From positions 124,001 through 188,000 of the forward strand of contig NZ_JBDFLX010000003.1 of NCBI RefSeq assembly GCF_047237965.1: a stretch of 64,000 nucleotides of DNA. Reading direction: 5' to 3'. Of this stretch, positions 6,563 to 15,829 are shown in pieces. A program made the translations under genes and the position numbers. Position 1 is the first letter of the stretch, and the number at the start of each line of letters is the position of its first letter. Source of the DNA: Noviherbaspirillum_A sp047237965 (GTDB lineage: Bacteria > Pseudomonadota > Gammaproteobacteria > Burkholderiales > Burkholderiaceae_D). The notes beneath the pieces are model-generated. The model made no database searches, was not told where the DNA came from, and saw only the letters and a list, made by a program, of their open reading frames with translations.

Positions 6563-9298
6563 CTAGCGCAGCACGCTTACTTCGTGCAAGGGAAACGGCA
6601 GCCGGGTAGCGTCGTCGGTGGTGATGTGGGAGCCCAGCGCAAAGCGGGTGATGGCAGCCAACTCGTCGGCACTCGATGTCTTACCTTGTACGACCATGCA
6701 CACTTCCGACAGCAGCGGCATGCGCCGGTTGCCGAAACGGCTGGCATTGCCAACAGCTTCCGGCGAATTAATGCGTGAATTCGGGTTGGTGAATTTGACA
6801 GACATCTGCAGCGGGTCGGGCAAGCCGCGGGTGAGCCAGAAGACCGAGGACGCCTCTTCCTCCTGGAACACGCCGCGGGCATAGCCGCCCCGGTTGGAAG
6901 ATGCATAGGACACCGCCTTCGCACTTTCGTTAGTAAGCCGCACGATGCTGACAGTCCCACCTGGGCCGATGGTGCGTTTAGGGGCTGAAGCGCCTACCGC
7001 GCCCAGGGATAAGCCCAGTGGCGACAACTTGTCGTTGGAAAGGCCGGGCACCACCTGGCGGATGTTGGTCGCCTCTGTGAAAATCACAGTCGAAATGTCG
7101 TCATCCGGCGTGACCTCGGCAAAGAACTGTTCGACGGTCGAGATCAGCTCCGGCCGCTTCAACGATTTCAGGTTCGCCACCCGCTTGAGGCCGATATTGA
7201 TGACCGCCTGAGGATACGACATCCACGCCACCTCGCGCTTCTCGTTGAGCATGGCGACGACGAGATTGCCCTTAACACACTCGGCATAGATCGGGGTCAC
7301 GATGCGGTCCAGCTCGCCCGGACGCCGGTTGTAGGCGCTGACGCCGTTCCGATTGATCAGATGCCATGCGCCAAGCCGTATGTCGGGTGTGCGAATCGCG
7401 GCAACACCAATCGAGCGCAGCATGTCGAGTACACTGTTCTTGTACTTGGCAGTCTCTTTCTTGACCTCACTGTCATCACCGGTCTTTCCCTCCATCGCCA
7501 CCGAGTTCATCAGAAACTTGGTTTGCACCATGCTGCCGGCCGCGCCGAGAGCGGCGTAATTGAGCAGATACGGGTCGTGCCTAGGGTGCTGACGCAGGTC
7601 TTCCGGCATCTCCACGCAGGATACCCACGCGCTGCCGGCCTGATGGGCGCTCTTGGCAATGTGTTCCCGCAACGCTTGGCCGCGCTGCTGTTCAGCCTGG
7701 TGGCGCAAACTGCGTTCCTTGGCAGCGCGCATCTCGCTGGTCATTTTCGCGTCCACCGGATTCAGCGTGACTTCTGGCAGCAGTTCGGCCATCGGCCCCG
7801 CATCCAAGGCTTCAATCGTGACCGCGAAGTCGTCCTTGTATTGCAGGCGACAGATACCGGGCCCGACATCCTCCCGACTTGCGGGCTCGCCCAACAGCTG
7901 TTCCGCGGCGGCTGTCATCCACGTCACGGCCTGCGGGTCGTTGCTGAAGTGCGAGATCCACAGGCCGTTTTCATGCTTGTACGACTGGCAGGTAAAAGCG
8001 ACCGCCGCCCGGAGCGCGGCGCTGTCCGTATCGCTATACACGGTCTGCGCCTCTTTCAGGCAGCGTACCGTCATTCGCGGACGCTTTGCCATGCGGACCC
8101 GGTGCAGACCGGCCGGTCCAAATGCGGCATCCAGCGCTGCCAGGTAGTCAATCCGGTCCGGCGCAGGAATTCCGGTCCCCCCGGGCATGAACCGGTCGCC
8201 ATGGTTGGCGCCCATGCGCGGGTAAAAGCCATGCCTGACACCGGGCTCCGCCACCGGGATGGTGCCTTCCCGGATGGTGGGCCAGGATTCGGCGACGCCT
8301 GCGATACGCAGCATCTGACTCATGACCCGGACTTCGTACGACGGTTTTTTCTGCGATGCTGCAATCCAATCGCTGCGACGCAACGCCAGCGAAAAGGTCC
8401 GCAACCGGCGCGCCCCGCCGGACAGCACGGGGTCCGACGGCATGACGATATCCATCATCCGGTTCTCGCTGCCGGACAGGTATTTTGCTTCCACCGAGCG
8501 AAAGTTCCGGATATTTACGTTGACACCAACCCGTAGCGTTTTGCAACCCGGCGTTGTGATGGCGCAGACGCTGAAGACTTCGGTCCAGCAGGCGCCTTTC
8601 ATCCTGCCATCCCGGCGGCTGGGATGAAACCGCATTAGCTTTTTGCCTGAAAAGAGGCTACCGCTTGGCCCGCTCATGACCAATTCCCCCTGGTGCTCGG
8701 TGCCGGTGTTGATCAACCGACCTTCGAGCCGGCGCGCGGCATAGAGCGTGACTAGGTCGAACAAGTTGGGATCATGCGGGCTTGCGCAGACAGCGTTGGC
8801 CCGCAGGGCGGTGCCGATCGAGAACTGGTCGAACGGCTGGCGCGCTTTGCCGCGCCGCTCGAACTGTCGCCGCACGCGCTTATACGCGTCGGGCTCAAGC
8901 ACCCAGCCTAGCCAGATATCGAACGTGCGCTCCAGCTCGGCGATGAGCGCATCCTCTTGTCCGATCGGCGCGATCATCCAGAAACAGATAGTGACGTCAT
9001 TGCCGCCGTCGGCGGTCGGCCGCCCTCCGGTATCGGGACGCTGCACTGAGATCTTGTCTACCGCCGGCGCCGCCCACGCCATTACCGCCGCCAGACCATC
9101 GATGCAGGCCTTGACCGGCTCATCATCCTGGTCGGCGCCCTTTTTTTTGCTGATGGTGCCTGCCTCGAGCTGCGCCGTCACCAATTCCTGATAGGCCGCC
9201 ACCGGCACGCAGTAGCGGTAAAAATACCGGTCTGCCAGCGCGTCGGCATCCACGTCGAACAGGAATGGTTCAAGCAGCAGGGTGTCGGCTTCAGTCAT
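6563..9298 (-). CDS. pPIWI-RE family protein (PIWI/Argonaute-like)
   Basis: The product has 911 residues from the ATG at 9298, which has AGGAG nine bases upstream. The longer open frame to 9496 overlaps the helicase gene and is not used. The last third matches the PIWI-RE form of the PIWI/RNase H fold, with FTEATNIRQVVPGLS, then NRRMPLLSEVCMVVQG, then the Argonaute-like end TRLPFPLHEVS. Arg 747 and Glu 865 are my candidates for the R and E that name the family. I do not see the usual catalytic aspartates at the matching strands (VVAMLN, VIFTEA), so this copy is probably nuclease-inactive and acts by guide binding. The N-terminal half would be the family's X domain and MID region, which I cannot resolve by eye. 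It is the last gene of the three-gene module, 10 bases after the helicase stop. Confidence 0.8.
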   Translation of the reverse strand: MTEADTLLLEPFLFDVDADALADRYFYRYCVPVAAYQELVTAQLEAGTISKKKGADQDDEPVKACIDGLAAVMAWAAPAVDKISVQRPDTGGRPTADGGNDVTICFWMIAPIGQEDALIAELERTFDIWLGWVLEPDAYKRVRRQFERRGKARQPFDQFSIGTALRANAVCASPHDPNLFDLVTLYAARRLEGRLINTGTEHQGELVMSGPSGSLFSGKKLMRFHPSRRDGRMKGACWTEVFSVCAITTPGCKTLRVGVNVNIRNFRSVEAKYLSGSENRMMDIVMPSDPVLSGGARRLRTFSLALRRSDWIAASQKKPSYEVRVMSQMLRIAGVAESWPTIREGTIPVAEPGVRHGFYPRMGANHGDRFMPGGTGIPAPDRIDYLAALDAAFGPAGLHRVRMAKRPRMTVRCLKEAQTVYSDTDSAALRAAVAFTCQSYKHENGLWISHFSNDPQAVTWMTAAAEQLLGEPASREDVGPGICRLQYKDDFAVTIEALDAGPMAELLPEVTLNPVDAKMTSEMRAAKERSLRHQAEQQRGQALREHIAKSAHQAGSAWVSCVEMPEDLRQHPRHDPYLLNYAALGAAGSMVQTKFLMNSVAMEGKTGDDSEVKKETAKYKNSVLDMLRSIGVAAIRTPDIRLGAWHLINRNGVSAYNRRPGELDRIVTPIYAECVKGNLVVAMLNEKREVAWMSYPQAVINIGLKRVANLKSLKRPELISTVEQFFAEVTPDDDISTVIFTEATNIRQVVPGLSNDKLSPLGLSLGAVGASAPKRTIGPGGTVSIVRLTNESAKAVSYASSNRGGYARGVFQEEEASSVFWLTRGLPDPLQMSVKFTNPNSRINSPEAVGNASRFGNRRMPLLSEVCMVVQGKTSSADELAAITRFALGSHITTDDATRLPFPLHEVSVLR

Positions 9299-9308
9299 TG
9301 CGGTGCTC

Positions 9309-12300
9309 CTAAGGCAAGATGGTGTGCAGCATGGATTGGAAAGGTTGGTACAGCCGCTCGGCGATCGCGCGCTCGGAGGGGTGCGGATGGGCGGACATCG
9401 CCGCCGCCAACGTGGTGTGGCTCTGGACGATGCAACTCGATTCTTTGGTGTCGGCCTTGGGTGGCTGCCGGTAGACGCCTGGGGAAAAGCGCTCATCGAC
9501 GAAAGCGACGAACACCGGCACGCCGCCGCGGATGCCGCGCCCGACCGTCTGCCAAAGCGAGGTGATCAAGTCCCAGGCAAACTGTTCGCGGGTATGGTCC
9601 GACATTAGTCCATACGCCGTTCTCAGGGCAAAGCCGTCATCCAGGGCGCGCTGCGCCTGCTTGCGAAACCAGCGGGCGGCCTCATCTAAGCTAGCGCCCT
9701 CGGGCGGCCTGCAGCGATCCTGCAGCACTTCCATGGCGAAGCGGTTGAGCGCACCGATGACGACATCGAGATTGTCCGGGCGAGGGTGGGGGCGGTGTAG
9801 AAAGTAAATCGTGGAGATTGCAGCAATCCCCCGGCCCGGAAGAACGATGTTGTGGCCACGCGAGATTGGCTGCAGCGGGGCCACCAGGATACTGCCATCG
9901 GGCGCCTGGCCGAATGTTTCAACACGGGAGCGCGGCAGAAAATGCAGGCGCGGCACGGCCAATGGGGAAGCGCCGGGCATGCCGTTGCTCGCCTTCTTGG
10001 CTTCGGCGTCGGACACCAGGCAATAGGCGGTGTGATGGCCATCGGACAGGCGGGCAATGGTTTCGGCAACAATGCGCGCATCCTGATAGTTGTTGACGAC
10101 TAAAAGCGCCCGGCGCCTCAGATCGTAATGCCCGCTGCCATCCTGATCCGTCGCCGCCAGTTCCTGCCACTTCGCCTGCAGCACGGTTCCTGCTGCCTGC
10201 TTGCGCATCATCTGGGTGGCAATCTTGCGCAGGTTGTCCTGGCGCTCATCCGTGCTGAGGCCTGACACCCGGATCGGTGTCGGCCCCAGTGCCGTATATT
10301 CGCAGCGGCTCTTGGCCAGTGCTTCGCGCTCCTGCTGCGGCTGCTCGAGGATGGCGCAGACCGGCCATTGGACGTCAAACAGCGGGGAGGCGGTGGCGGC
10401 AGAGCCCCCGGCCCAACTGGTGCCGGACAACAGCAGCACATGGGGACCGGCCTGGTCCTCTGCCTGTAGCAACCGGTGCAGATTAGTCAATAAATAGCGG
10501 CCGATCGTCAAATGGTTGGTGAGGCTGAGCGAACCGCCTGATTCCGCGTCCGAGGTGGACGGCTCGAACAACAGCCCGAACATGAATCCGGTAAGCGGGC
10601 TGGGGACCAGGCCACTATATTGACGGATGATGTTGCTGGCCTGCCGGAACATCGCGGTGTCGGACAAGTCGAAATCGTCCTCAACGCCGCCGATGTTATG
10701 CACCAGATAATTGAAGCTGGCCAGGCAGGCATTGGTCAAGAGGGCCAGGGTAATGGCATACGCGCGCGCGGCGGCGTCCCAGGGTGGCCGCGTGCTGCGT
10801 GACAGCAGATGGCGCCGCGTCTTCTTGGCCGGCGAAGCCGTTCCCGCAAACACCTGCAACGGCCCCTTCTCGATGGCTTCGATCAGTTTGGCTTGCAAGC
10901 CTTTGGCGTTTTCGCGCATGCCATCGGTGACGACCTCCTCCAGGACCGTTGGCTGGAGGTCGAGCAGGAAGCGGAAGGCATTAATCAACTCCACGTCGTT
11001 GCTGCAGGCACGCAACAACGCTTCTTTCTCGGCAGGCGTGGGAAGATCCAGATCCACCACGGTGGAATACACGACGCCATTGAGGGCCGCCAGTTGTTCG
11101 AGTTTCTTGACCGCGCCGGGACGGTCGGCGCTGACTGGCAACAGTTTGGACAGGATGCTGCTTGCAGTGAACGTGCGACTGTCGACGACCCAGTTCAATG
11201 GCGCACTGCGGCTGATGAGTAGATGATAGATGGCGGCGATCGCGTCTTGCAGCACGTTGTACTGCCGGTGCCATAACAGGTTGGTGCGTTTCCCATACTG
11301 GGCGCCACCCTTAGTGTTGATTGAGATGGCAAGCGCCTCGGAACTGGTGCGCGTGAATGCCGTGCCGCTGGAGGTCAGCAACGCTTGGTTCTGCGTACAT
11401 TCCTTGTCGAAGGCGCGCTGGATCTCGTCCGCCTCGTCGATCAACACCACGTCCGTGAGAAACTGCGCCGCCTCGGGAAACGACAGGCTTTCAAGCAGCG
11501 CATACTTTTGAGGCGTCATCAGCAAAAACGCCTGCGGCGTCATGGCGACGACGTAAGCGCTGCCGAGCTGGCGCTGCTGGCGATGGGTCGGACACACGGT
11601 CAGGTAAGGGCAGGTAACGTTCTTGTCCTGCAACGGGGTCCCGTCTTTGCGTGTTTTAGGCTGGTACAGGATGTCGCATGGGGGATATTTCAGCTTGTCC
11701 GCGAACGAATGGTCGTTTTCCTGATAGCCCTCCAGCGGGCAGGCGGTGTCAAGCGTTTCGGTCAAGCCGGCCGCCGCTTCTAACGATTGCTCGGTGGGAA
11801 AACCGGCAGAATTCCAGAGCGCCGCGTTCAGGTGTTCATCGCGTCGATTCAATGAACTGATGACGGTGGATTTGTCATACCCATGCGCCTTGACGCGGGC
11901 GATCAGTTCGGACGCGCTTGCCGTATCCTTGCTCAGGACCAGCACGCGCTTGTTAAATGCCGGGCTGATGAGCACAAACAACAGCGCTTGCAAGAGTGTG
12001 CTTTTGCCGCTGCTGAGCATGCCGACGACGTGATGCAGGCGATCGAGGTGTATGACGCCATCACGAAAAAAACCTTCCCCTAGGTCGGTAATGCTAACCC
12101 GTTTGAGGCGGTCTTCCAGATGCAGTTTCGGCAGCCACGCCGGAAAGCCCGGCGCATTCTCGCGCGCGTCGGCCTCAGCGGCCGTATGCAGCAAGAGGCT
12201 CCATGGCACCGCGATGGCGGGGTTGTTCTGGCGGCGGGTGAGATCGAATGCCGCGCCGCGTGCCGTGGGCGCAGGCAGCGTGATCTGGATGCGGTCCTGG

Positions 12301-12764
12301 CTGTTACGCCGGCGGATATAGGCCTTGCCCTCTTTACCGTAGAAAAACTCTCGGGTGGAATACGGGGCTGGTGTGGCAATGATGCGGTCAAGCAGTGCGA
12401 AAGCCGCGCTGCTGGCATGGGAGGAGGGTCGAATGACCCCGCCGGTAACCAAATATGCGGTGTGGGGCGCATGGCGGGCATGCTCTTCCATTGCGCCGTT
12501 CCAGGAGAAGCGAGCGGCGAGTCCATGCGCATACTGACGCAACCGAAACAGCGGTGCGCGCAGGTCTTCACGCAGCCAGCCCGCGCAATGACCCTGCAGC
12601 AGGATCGGCATCACGCCGACCTCGTCGGACTGTAGATGTTTGCAAAGGAAATGCAGACACAGGTCTGCTAGAAAGACCCGGCGTTTGACCTTGGCGTCTG
12701 CCATTTCCAGGCTCGGGTAGACGGTCGCGATGTAGTCATTCATCCAGAGCCAGAAGTTTCTCAC
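9309..12764 (-). CDS. pPIWI-RE-associated DinG/XPD-like superfamily 2 helicase
   Basis: The 1151-residue helicase has Walker A GMLSSGKST (Lys 254), Walker B LIDEADEI (Asp 443 to Asp 446), a motif III-like LLSGTSWAG and motif VI QTVGRGIRGG (from residue 1072). Between motifs I and II four cysteines (Cys 342, 363, 385 and 391, as TACPLEG, PPCDIL and TCPYLTVCP) are placed as in the 4Fe-4S domain of DinG/XPD helicases. About 230 residues precede Walker A and are the island-specific N-terminal region. In pPIWI-RE islands this helicase is thought to unwind nucleic acid for the PIWI protein; that role is inference from the family. Its ATG overlaps the stop of the REase gene by 4 bases, so translation is probably coupled. 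Confidence 0.85.
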   Translation of the reverse strand: MRNFWLWMNDYIATVYPSLEMADAKVKRRVFLADLCLHFLCKHLQSDEVGVMPILLQGHCAGWLREDLRAPLFRLRQYAHGLAARFSWNGAMEEHARHAPHTAYLVTGGVIRPSSHASSAAFALLDRIIATPAPYSTREFFYGKEGKAYIRRRNSQDRIQITLPAPTARGAAFDLTRRQNNPAIAVPWSLLLHTAAEADARENAPGFPAWLPKLHLEDRLKRVSITDLGEGFFRDGVIHLDRLHHVVGMLSSGKSTLLQALLFVLISPAFNKRVLVLSKDTASASELIARVKAHGYDKSTVISSLNRRDEHLNAALWNSAGFPTEQSLEAAAGLTETLDTACPLEGYQENDHSFADKLKYPPCDILYQPKTRKDGTPLQDKNVTCPYLTVCPTHRQQRQLGSAYVVAMTPQAFLLMTPQKYALLESLSFPEAAQFLTDVVLIDEADEIQRAFDKECTQNQALLTSSGTAFTRTSSEALAISINTKGGAQYGKRTNLLWHRQYNVLQDAIAAIYHLLISRSAPLNWVVDSRTFTASSILSKLLPVSADRPGAVKKLEQLAALNGVVYSTVVDLDLPTPAEKEALLRACSNDVELINAFRFLLDLQPTVLEEVVTDGMRENAKGLQAKLIEAIEKGPLQVFAGTASPAKKTRRHLLSRSTRPPWDAAARAYAITLALLTNACLASFNYLVHNIGGVEDDFDLSDTAMFRQASNIIRQYSGLVPSPLTGFMFGLLFEPSTSDAESGGSLSLTNHLTIGRYLLTNLHRLLQAEDQAGPHVLLLSGTSWAGGSAATASPLFDVQWPVCAILEQPQQEREALAKSRCEYTALGPTPIRVSGLSTDERQDNLRKIATQMMRKQAAGTVLQAKWQELAATDQDGSGHYDLRRRALLVVNNYQDARIVAETIARLSDGHHTAYCLVSDAEAKKASNGMPGASPLAVPRLHFLPRSRVETFGQAPDGSILVAPLQPISRGHNIVLPGRGIAAISTIYFLHRPHPRPDNLDVVIGALNRFAMEVLQDRCRPPEGASLDEAARWFRKQAQRALDDGFALRTAYGLMSDHTREQFAWDLITSLWQTVGRGIRGGVPVFVAFVDERFSPGVYRQPPKADTKESSCIVQSHTTLAAAMSAHPHPSERAIAERLYQPFQSMLHTILP

Positions 12765-14065
12765 AGGGCCTCCCTCAGTTCGGCAAGCAAATCGCTGCTG
12801 GGCAGAATGCGCGCCTCGGTGCGCAGGCCAGAGCGCCTAGCCCGCGTGAACTGCTCGATGTAGCGGCGGTTGATCTCAAGCAGATAGTCCGGCACAACGA
12901 TGGCGAGCCGGTGCCGCTTGAATGCCTTGAATTCCTTGAAGCTGCGCGCCAAACCAATCGCCGAGCGATGCACCTTGACGTCGACCGCCCAATGATGCGG
13001 ATGTGTTGGGTGGTGTATCAGCAGGTCGACCGCGTCCATCAGTGGCCACAACTCGGCGTCGTAGCCTAGCGCAAGCACATCCTCATATAACTGGACTTCC
13101 GTCACGCCGGGCAGCGCCCAGAACAGGCGCGCCGGACGCTTTAGTTCAAGCATGTCCGGCCCGTAGTCAAGCATCTGTGGTCCGTGCTGCTCCAGCAGTT
13201 GCCGTGCAAGCGGATCGCGGCTCTCCGAAGTCCAGACGCCATTGACACGCGCCACGCGCACTTTCGAGACCGGGCAGATAGGCACCTTGCCGTCGACGCA
13301 GTGAATGGGCAGGAGTGGTCGGTAAAACTGATTGACCAGCTCGATGGTATCCGCCGGGTGCCGACGCAATACCGGGTCCAGTAAGAACACGGAGCGGCTG
13401 GCGACCGTGGGCGAATCAATGACGGTACGCCGCCATGCCACATAGAACGCCTGCGCATCGGCAGGCGCCATGGTGCTGCACGCCGCCATCACCGTTTCGT
13501 AGTAGTGGTGCTCTTCATCGACGCTTCTTGCGCTGACAAATCGCAGGCAATCTTCCGTGATGCTGCCGCTCTCGAACAACACGACAGCCCCAAATTCCTC
13601 GGCATCCGCGCCATCATAGTCCGGACACCACTGGTAAAGCGGCTGCTGGCAAGCCACCAGGAATTCAATCAGATTGACTGGATAGGATTTGCCCAACTCG
13701 ATATTGAGGAGGGCGGCCAGGTTAAAGCCGCGTCGCAGCGGCAAAGGGTAAGGTGCGAGAATATGTCCAATCTCGTCGACTTTCTCCTGAAGTTCGACCA
13801 GGCCTCTGGCCAGTTCGCGCACCATGGACTCGACGCTCAATACCGCAGCAGGCGTTTGAGAGGAGACATTCAGGCGTTGCAGGCGATCCCAAATCTCGGC
13901 CGGAATGGCATCGATATCGCCTTCGGCCTCCCAAGCCAGATAACGGTCCAGGCGCGGCCGGGAGATAGCGAGTTCCTTGGCGGCACGGGTCTTCCAGCCA
14001 TGCTTGGAAGTATCGAAGACCGAATTTAGTAAAGCTGTGAAACTAGCCGCCATCGCTTCCGCCAT
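12761..14065 (-). CDS. pPIWI-RE-associated REase-fold protein with N-terminal HTH
   Basis: The 434-residue protein opens with a helix-turn-helix-like segment (residues 20-65, WKTRAAKELAISRPRLDRYL). After a long middle domain it carries a restriction-endonuclease fold near 320-400. The visible catalytic pattern is Glu 323, Asp 344/Asp 347 (LMDAVDLLI) and the DxK of HWAVDVKVH (Asp 362, Lys 364). Two cysteines in HCVDGKVPICP could bind metal. It is the first gene of the module, and its HTH could serve in autoregulation or DNA binding. The ATG at 14065 and a second in-frame ATG at 14053 are both possible starts. A promoter lies immediately upstream, so the leader would be very short, which favours the second. 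Confidence 0.8.
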   Translation of the reverse strand: MAEAMAASFTALLNSVFDTSKHGWKTRAAKELAISRPRLDRYLAWEAEGDIDAIPAEIWDRLQRLNVSSQTPAAVLSVESMVRELARGLVELQEKVDEIGHILAPYPLPLRRGFNLAALLNIELGKSYPVNLIEFLVACQQPLYQWCPDYDGADAEEFGAVVLFESGSITEDCLRFVSARSVDEEHHYYETVMAACSTMAPADAQAFYVAWRRTVIDSPTVASRSVFLLDPVLRRHPADTIELVNQFYRPLLPIHCVDGKVPICPVSKVRVARVNGVWTSESRDPLARQLLEQHGPQMLDYGPDMLELKRPARLFWALPGVTEVQLYEDVLALGYDAELWPLMDAVDLLIHHPTHPHHWAVDVKVHRSAIGLARSFKEFKAFKRHRLAIVVPDYLLEINRRYIEQFTRARRSGLRTEARILPSSDLLAELREAL

Positions 14066-14085
14066 TGGTTGCTTAATTTTGCTGC

Positions 14086-14113
14086 AATATACCGGCGTTT
14101 TTTAGCGTTGCAA
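14086..14113 (-). promoter_or_regulatory. Sigma70-type promoter of the pPIWI-RE operon
   Basis: On the minus strand a TTGCAA -35 box (14108-14113) and a TATATT -10 box (14086-14091) are separated by 16 bases. The predicted start of transcription is near 14079, leaving 14 bases before the first ATG or 26 before the second. Confidence 0.5.
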
Positions 14114-14130
14114 AGGAAATACGTTGAAAT

Positions 14131-14146
14131 CGTTACAGTTGTAACG
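14131..14146. promoter_or_regulatory. Operator-like palindrome upstream of the pPIWI-RE promoter
   Basis: CGTTACAGTTGTAACG is a perfect 7-base inverted repeat with a 2-base spacer, centred about 60 bases upstream of the predicted transcription start. The position suits an activator or a looping repressor. The HTH of the first gene is a possible binder, but this is not shown. Confidence 0.45.
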
Positions 14147-14325
14147 CGTATCAATATTACCGCGGACTAGCTAAAAAAATTTCCAACTAACTCCTGAATT
14201 TCCGACTTAAATGCCGGGAACCACAGATTGATTTACGGTTGCCGAATGGTTTAACTATATTTTACATAAATCAAATTATTGGTTTTTTTGATGTCACGGC
14301 AAAGTTGTATGTATGGTCAGCCTCC

Positions 14326-14554
14326 TATTTGCAACCACAGACCCAAGATCACGAATTGGCTTGCGAGTATGTATCCGGACTTCAGTTGGAGAATCTATTC
14401 TCCGGTCCTCAATGAGTAGTCGCGCCGGTCAGTCCTTCATAATGTCGCAGTCTCGAAGACTTATACAACTTTCAGGTTTTCTGCCCGACCTTGTGCCGTT
14501 CTCGTCATCTCAATATCTGCTGTCGCAAACACGTGGAAAGGATTCACTAAATGG
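14326..14554 (-). ncRNA. Candidate bridge RNA / seekRNA locus of the IS1111-like element
   Basis: IS110/IS1111 elements encode a guide RNA that pairs with the target and the donor. In the IS1111 group it lies between the transposase stop and the element end. This 229-base non-coding stretch is in that place. I infer the RNA from position only and could not verify the guide loops or a hairpin by eye. Confidence 0.35.
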
Positions 14555-15571
14555 CTACATCAGCTTCGGCTCATAGGACGTTCCTTTTGCCAGAACCGCC
14601 CATGCGATCCGAGCAATCTTGTTGGCTAATGCGACGACTGCAACGTTGATGTGTCGCCGCGCCATGACGCGTTGAACCCAGTCATTCAACGCATCGTGGT
14701 GCTTCTCCCGCTGGATCAGCACTGCACGCGCACCTTGCACCAGCAATCGTCGCAAATTCTTGTCGCCCCGCTTGCTGATGCCAAGCAGTCTCGATCTGCC
14801 GCCAGTTGAGTGCTGGCGCGGTACCAGACCGAGCGCAGCAGCCATGTGGCGGCCGTTGGCGTACTGGGTCGCATTGCCAATTTGGGCAACCATCAGGCTT
14901 GCGGTTACCGGCCCAATGCCAGGGACGGTCATCAGACGCTTTCCGGCCTCATCTTCTGCCAGCAACCGGCTGCATTCGCGCTCAAGCTCGGCAATTTGCT
15001 TACTCAGATCGACGTAATGCGCATGCAAGCGCTCCAGGAGATAAATGAACCGTTGCGGAAGCTGTTCTTTTTTGGCGTCAAGCAAGATCGCCAGTTGCCG
15101 CATCCCGGTATGTCCTTTGGACACGACCAAGCCAAACTCCAGCAGGAAACCGTGGACTTGATTCATGCATCGGGTTCGTTCCTTGACGAAGCCATCCCGC
15201 ATCCGGTGAAGCACAGCAAGCGCTTGTTGGTCGAGCGTCTTGATTGCAACAAACCGCATGGTCGGGCGCCGAGCCGCTTCACAAATTGCCTCGGCATCAA
15301 TGAAGTCGTTCTTGTTCCCTTTGACGAAAGGCTTAACGTACTGCGCGGCAATTAACTTGGCCTGATGCCCCATCTCAGTTAATTTGCGAGCAAGGTAATG
15401 GGCACCAGCGCAAGCTTCCATGACGATCAGGCACGGCGGCAGCCGGACAAGTGCTGGAAGCAACTGGCTCCTGCTCAACTTACGCCGCAACAGGACGTGC
15501 CCTGCCCGGTCTTGGCCGCAAAGGTGGAAAGTACTTTTGCCCAGATCAATTCCAAGAACGGCGATTTCCAT
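14555..15571 (-). CDS. IS110-family transposase (DEDD recombinase)
   Basis: The 338-residue protein has the two IS110 domains. The N-terminal RuvC-like DEDD part shows LGIDLGKSTF, VMEACAGAHY and NKNDFIDAEAICEA. The C-terminal Transposase_20 part shows LMTVPGIGPVTASLM and TGGRSRLLGISKRGDKNLRR with its conserved serine. All expected acidic residues are present and the reading frame is intact, so the enzyme could be active. ATG at 15571 follows a GGAGG by four bases. A GC-rich hairpin (arms CTCCGCC and GGCGGAG, 15619-15641) lies upstream and overlaps the inverted repeat. Confidence 0.92.
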   Translation of the reverse strand: MEIAVLGIDLGKSTFHLCGQDRAGHVLLRRKLSRSQLLPALVRLPPCLIVMEACAGAHYLARKLTEMGHQAKLIAAQYVKPFVKGNKNDFIDAEAICEAARRPTMRFVAIKTLDQQALAVLHRMRDGFVKERTRCMNQVHGFLLEFGLVVSKGHTGMRQLAILLDAKKEQLPQRFIYLLERLHAHYVDLSKQIAELERECSRLLAEDEAGKRLMTVPGIGPVTASLMVAQIGNATQYANGRHMAAALGLVPRQHSTGGRSRLLGISKRGDKNLRRLLVQGARAVLIQREKHHDALNDWVQRVMARRHINVAVVALANKIARIAWAVLAKGTSYEPKLM

Positions 15572-15829
15572 GGTGGCCTCCGTACGATTAATCTCCTTAG
15601 GTTAACCCCGACCTCCGTCTCCGCCAACGGCGGGGGCGGAGGCTGACCATCTCATTAATGTCCGTTTCTAGCAAAGTTGAAATACCCGATCTTCCCTACG
15701 CTACGCTGCTTGGCATAGCAAATGAGAGCAGTTTTGGATTGGTGGACACCAGCCTGCCATCTTTACCCTGGTCCGATAGGTGCGTCAAATTGCGCTTATG
15801 AAAAGGGGGCAAGGCCAAGTGGGTTTCGC

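Larger units (their letters stand above)
14313..15650 (-). mobile_element. IS110 family (IS1111-like) element
   Basis: A perfect 13-base inverted repeat, ATGGTCAGCCTCC at 14313-14325 and its complement at 15638-15650, brackets one DEDD transposase gene and about 230 bases of non-coding DNA after it. Subterminal repeats of this size, and a long non-coding end on the 3' side, are hallmarks of the IS1111 group. The true ends should lie a few bases outside the repeats and cannot be set here because this group makes no clear target duplication. It lies about 250 bases upstream of the pPIWI-RE operon. Confidence 0.75.

Noticed and set aside
7361..8536. 391-codon plus-strand frame inside the PIWI-RE gene
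   Set aside because: It is antisense to a clear protein family member and has an unstructured, Arg/His-rich composition typical of shadow frames in GC-rich DNA.
9299..9496. N-terminal extension of the PIWI-RE protein
   Set aside because: The text is Pro/Arg/Ser-rich and overlaps the helicase gene; ATG 9298 has a good ribosome site just upstream.
14313..14576. 87-codon plus-strand frame at the IS1111-like end
   Set aside because: It lies in the non-coding end of the element, begins in the inverted repeat and overlaps the transposase gene antisense.
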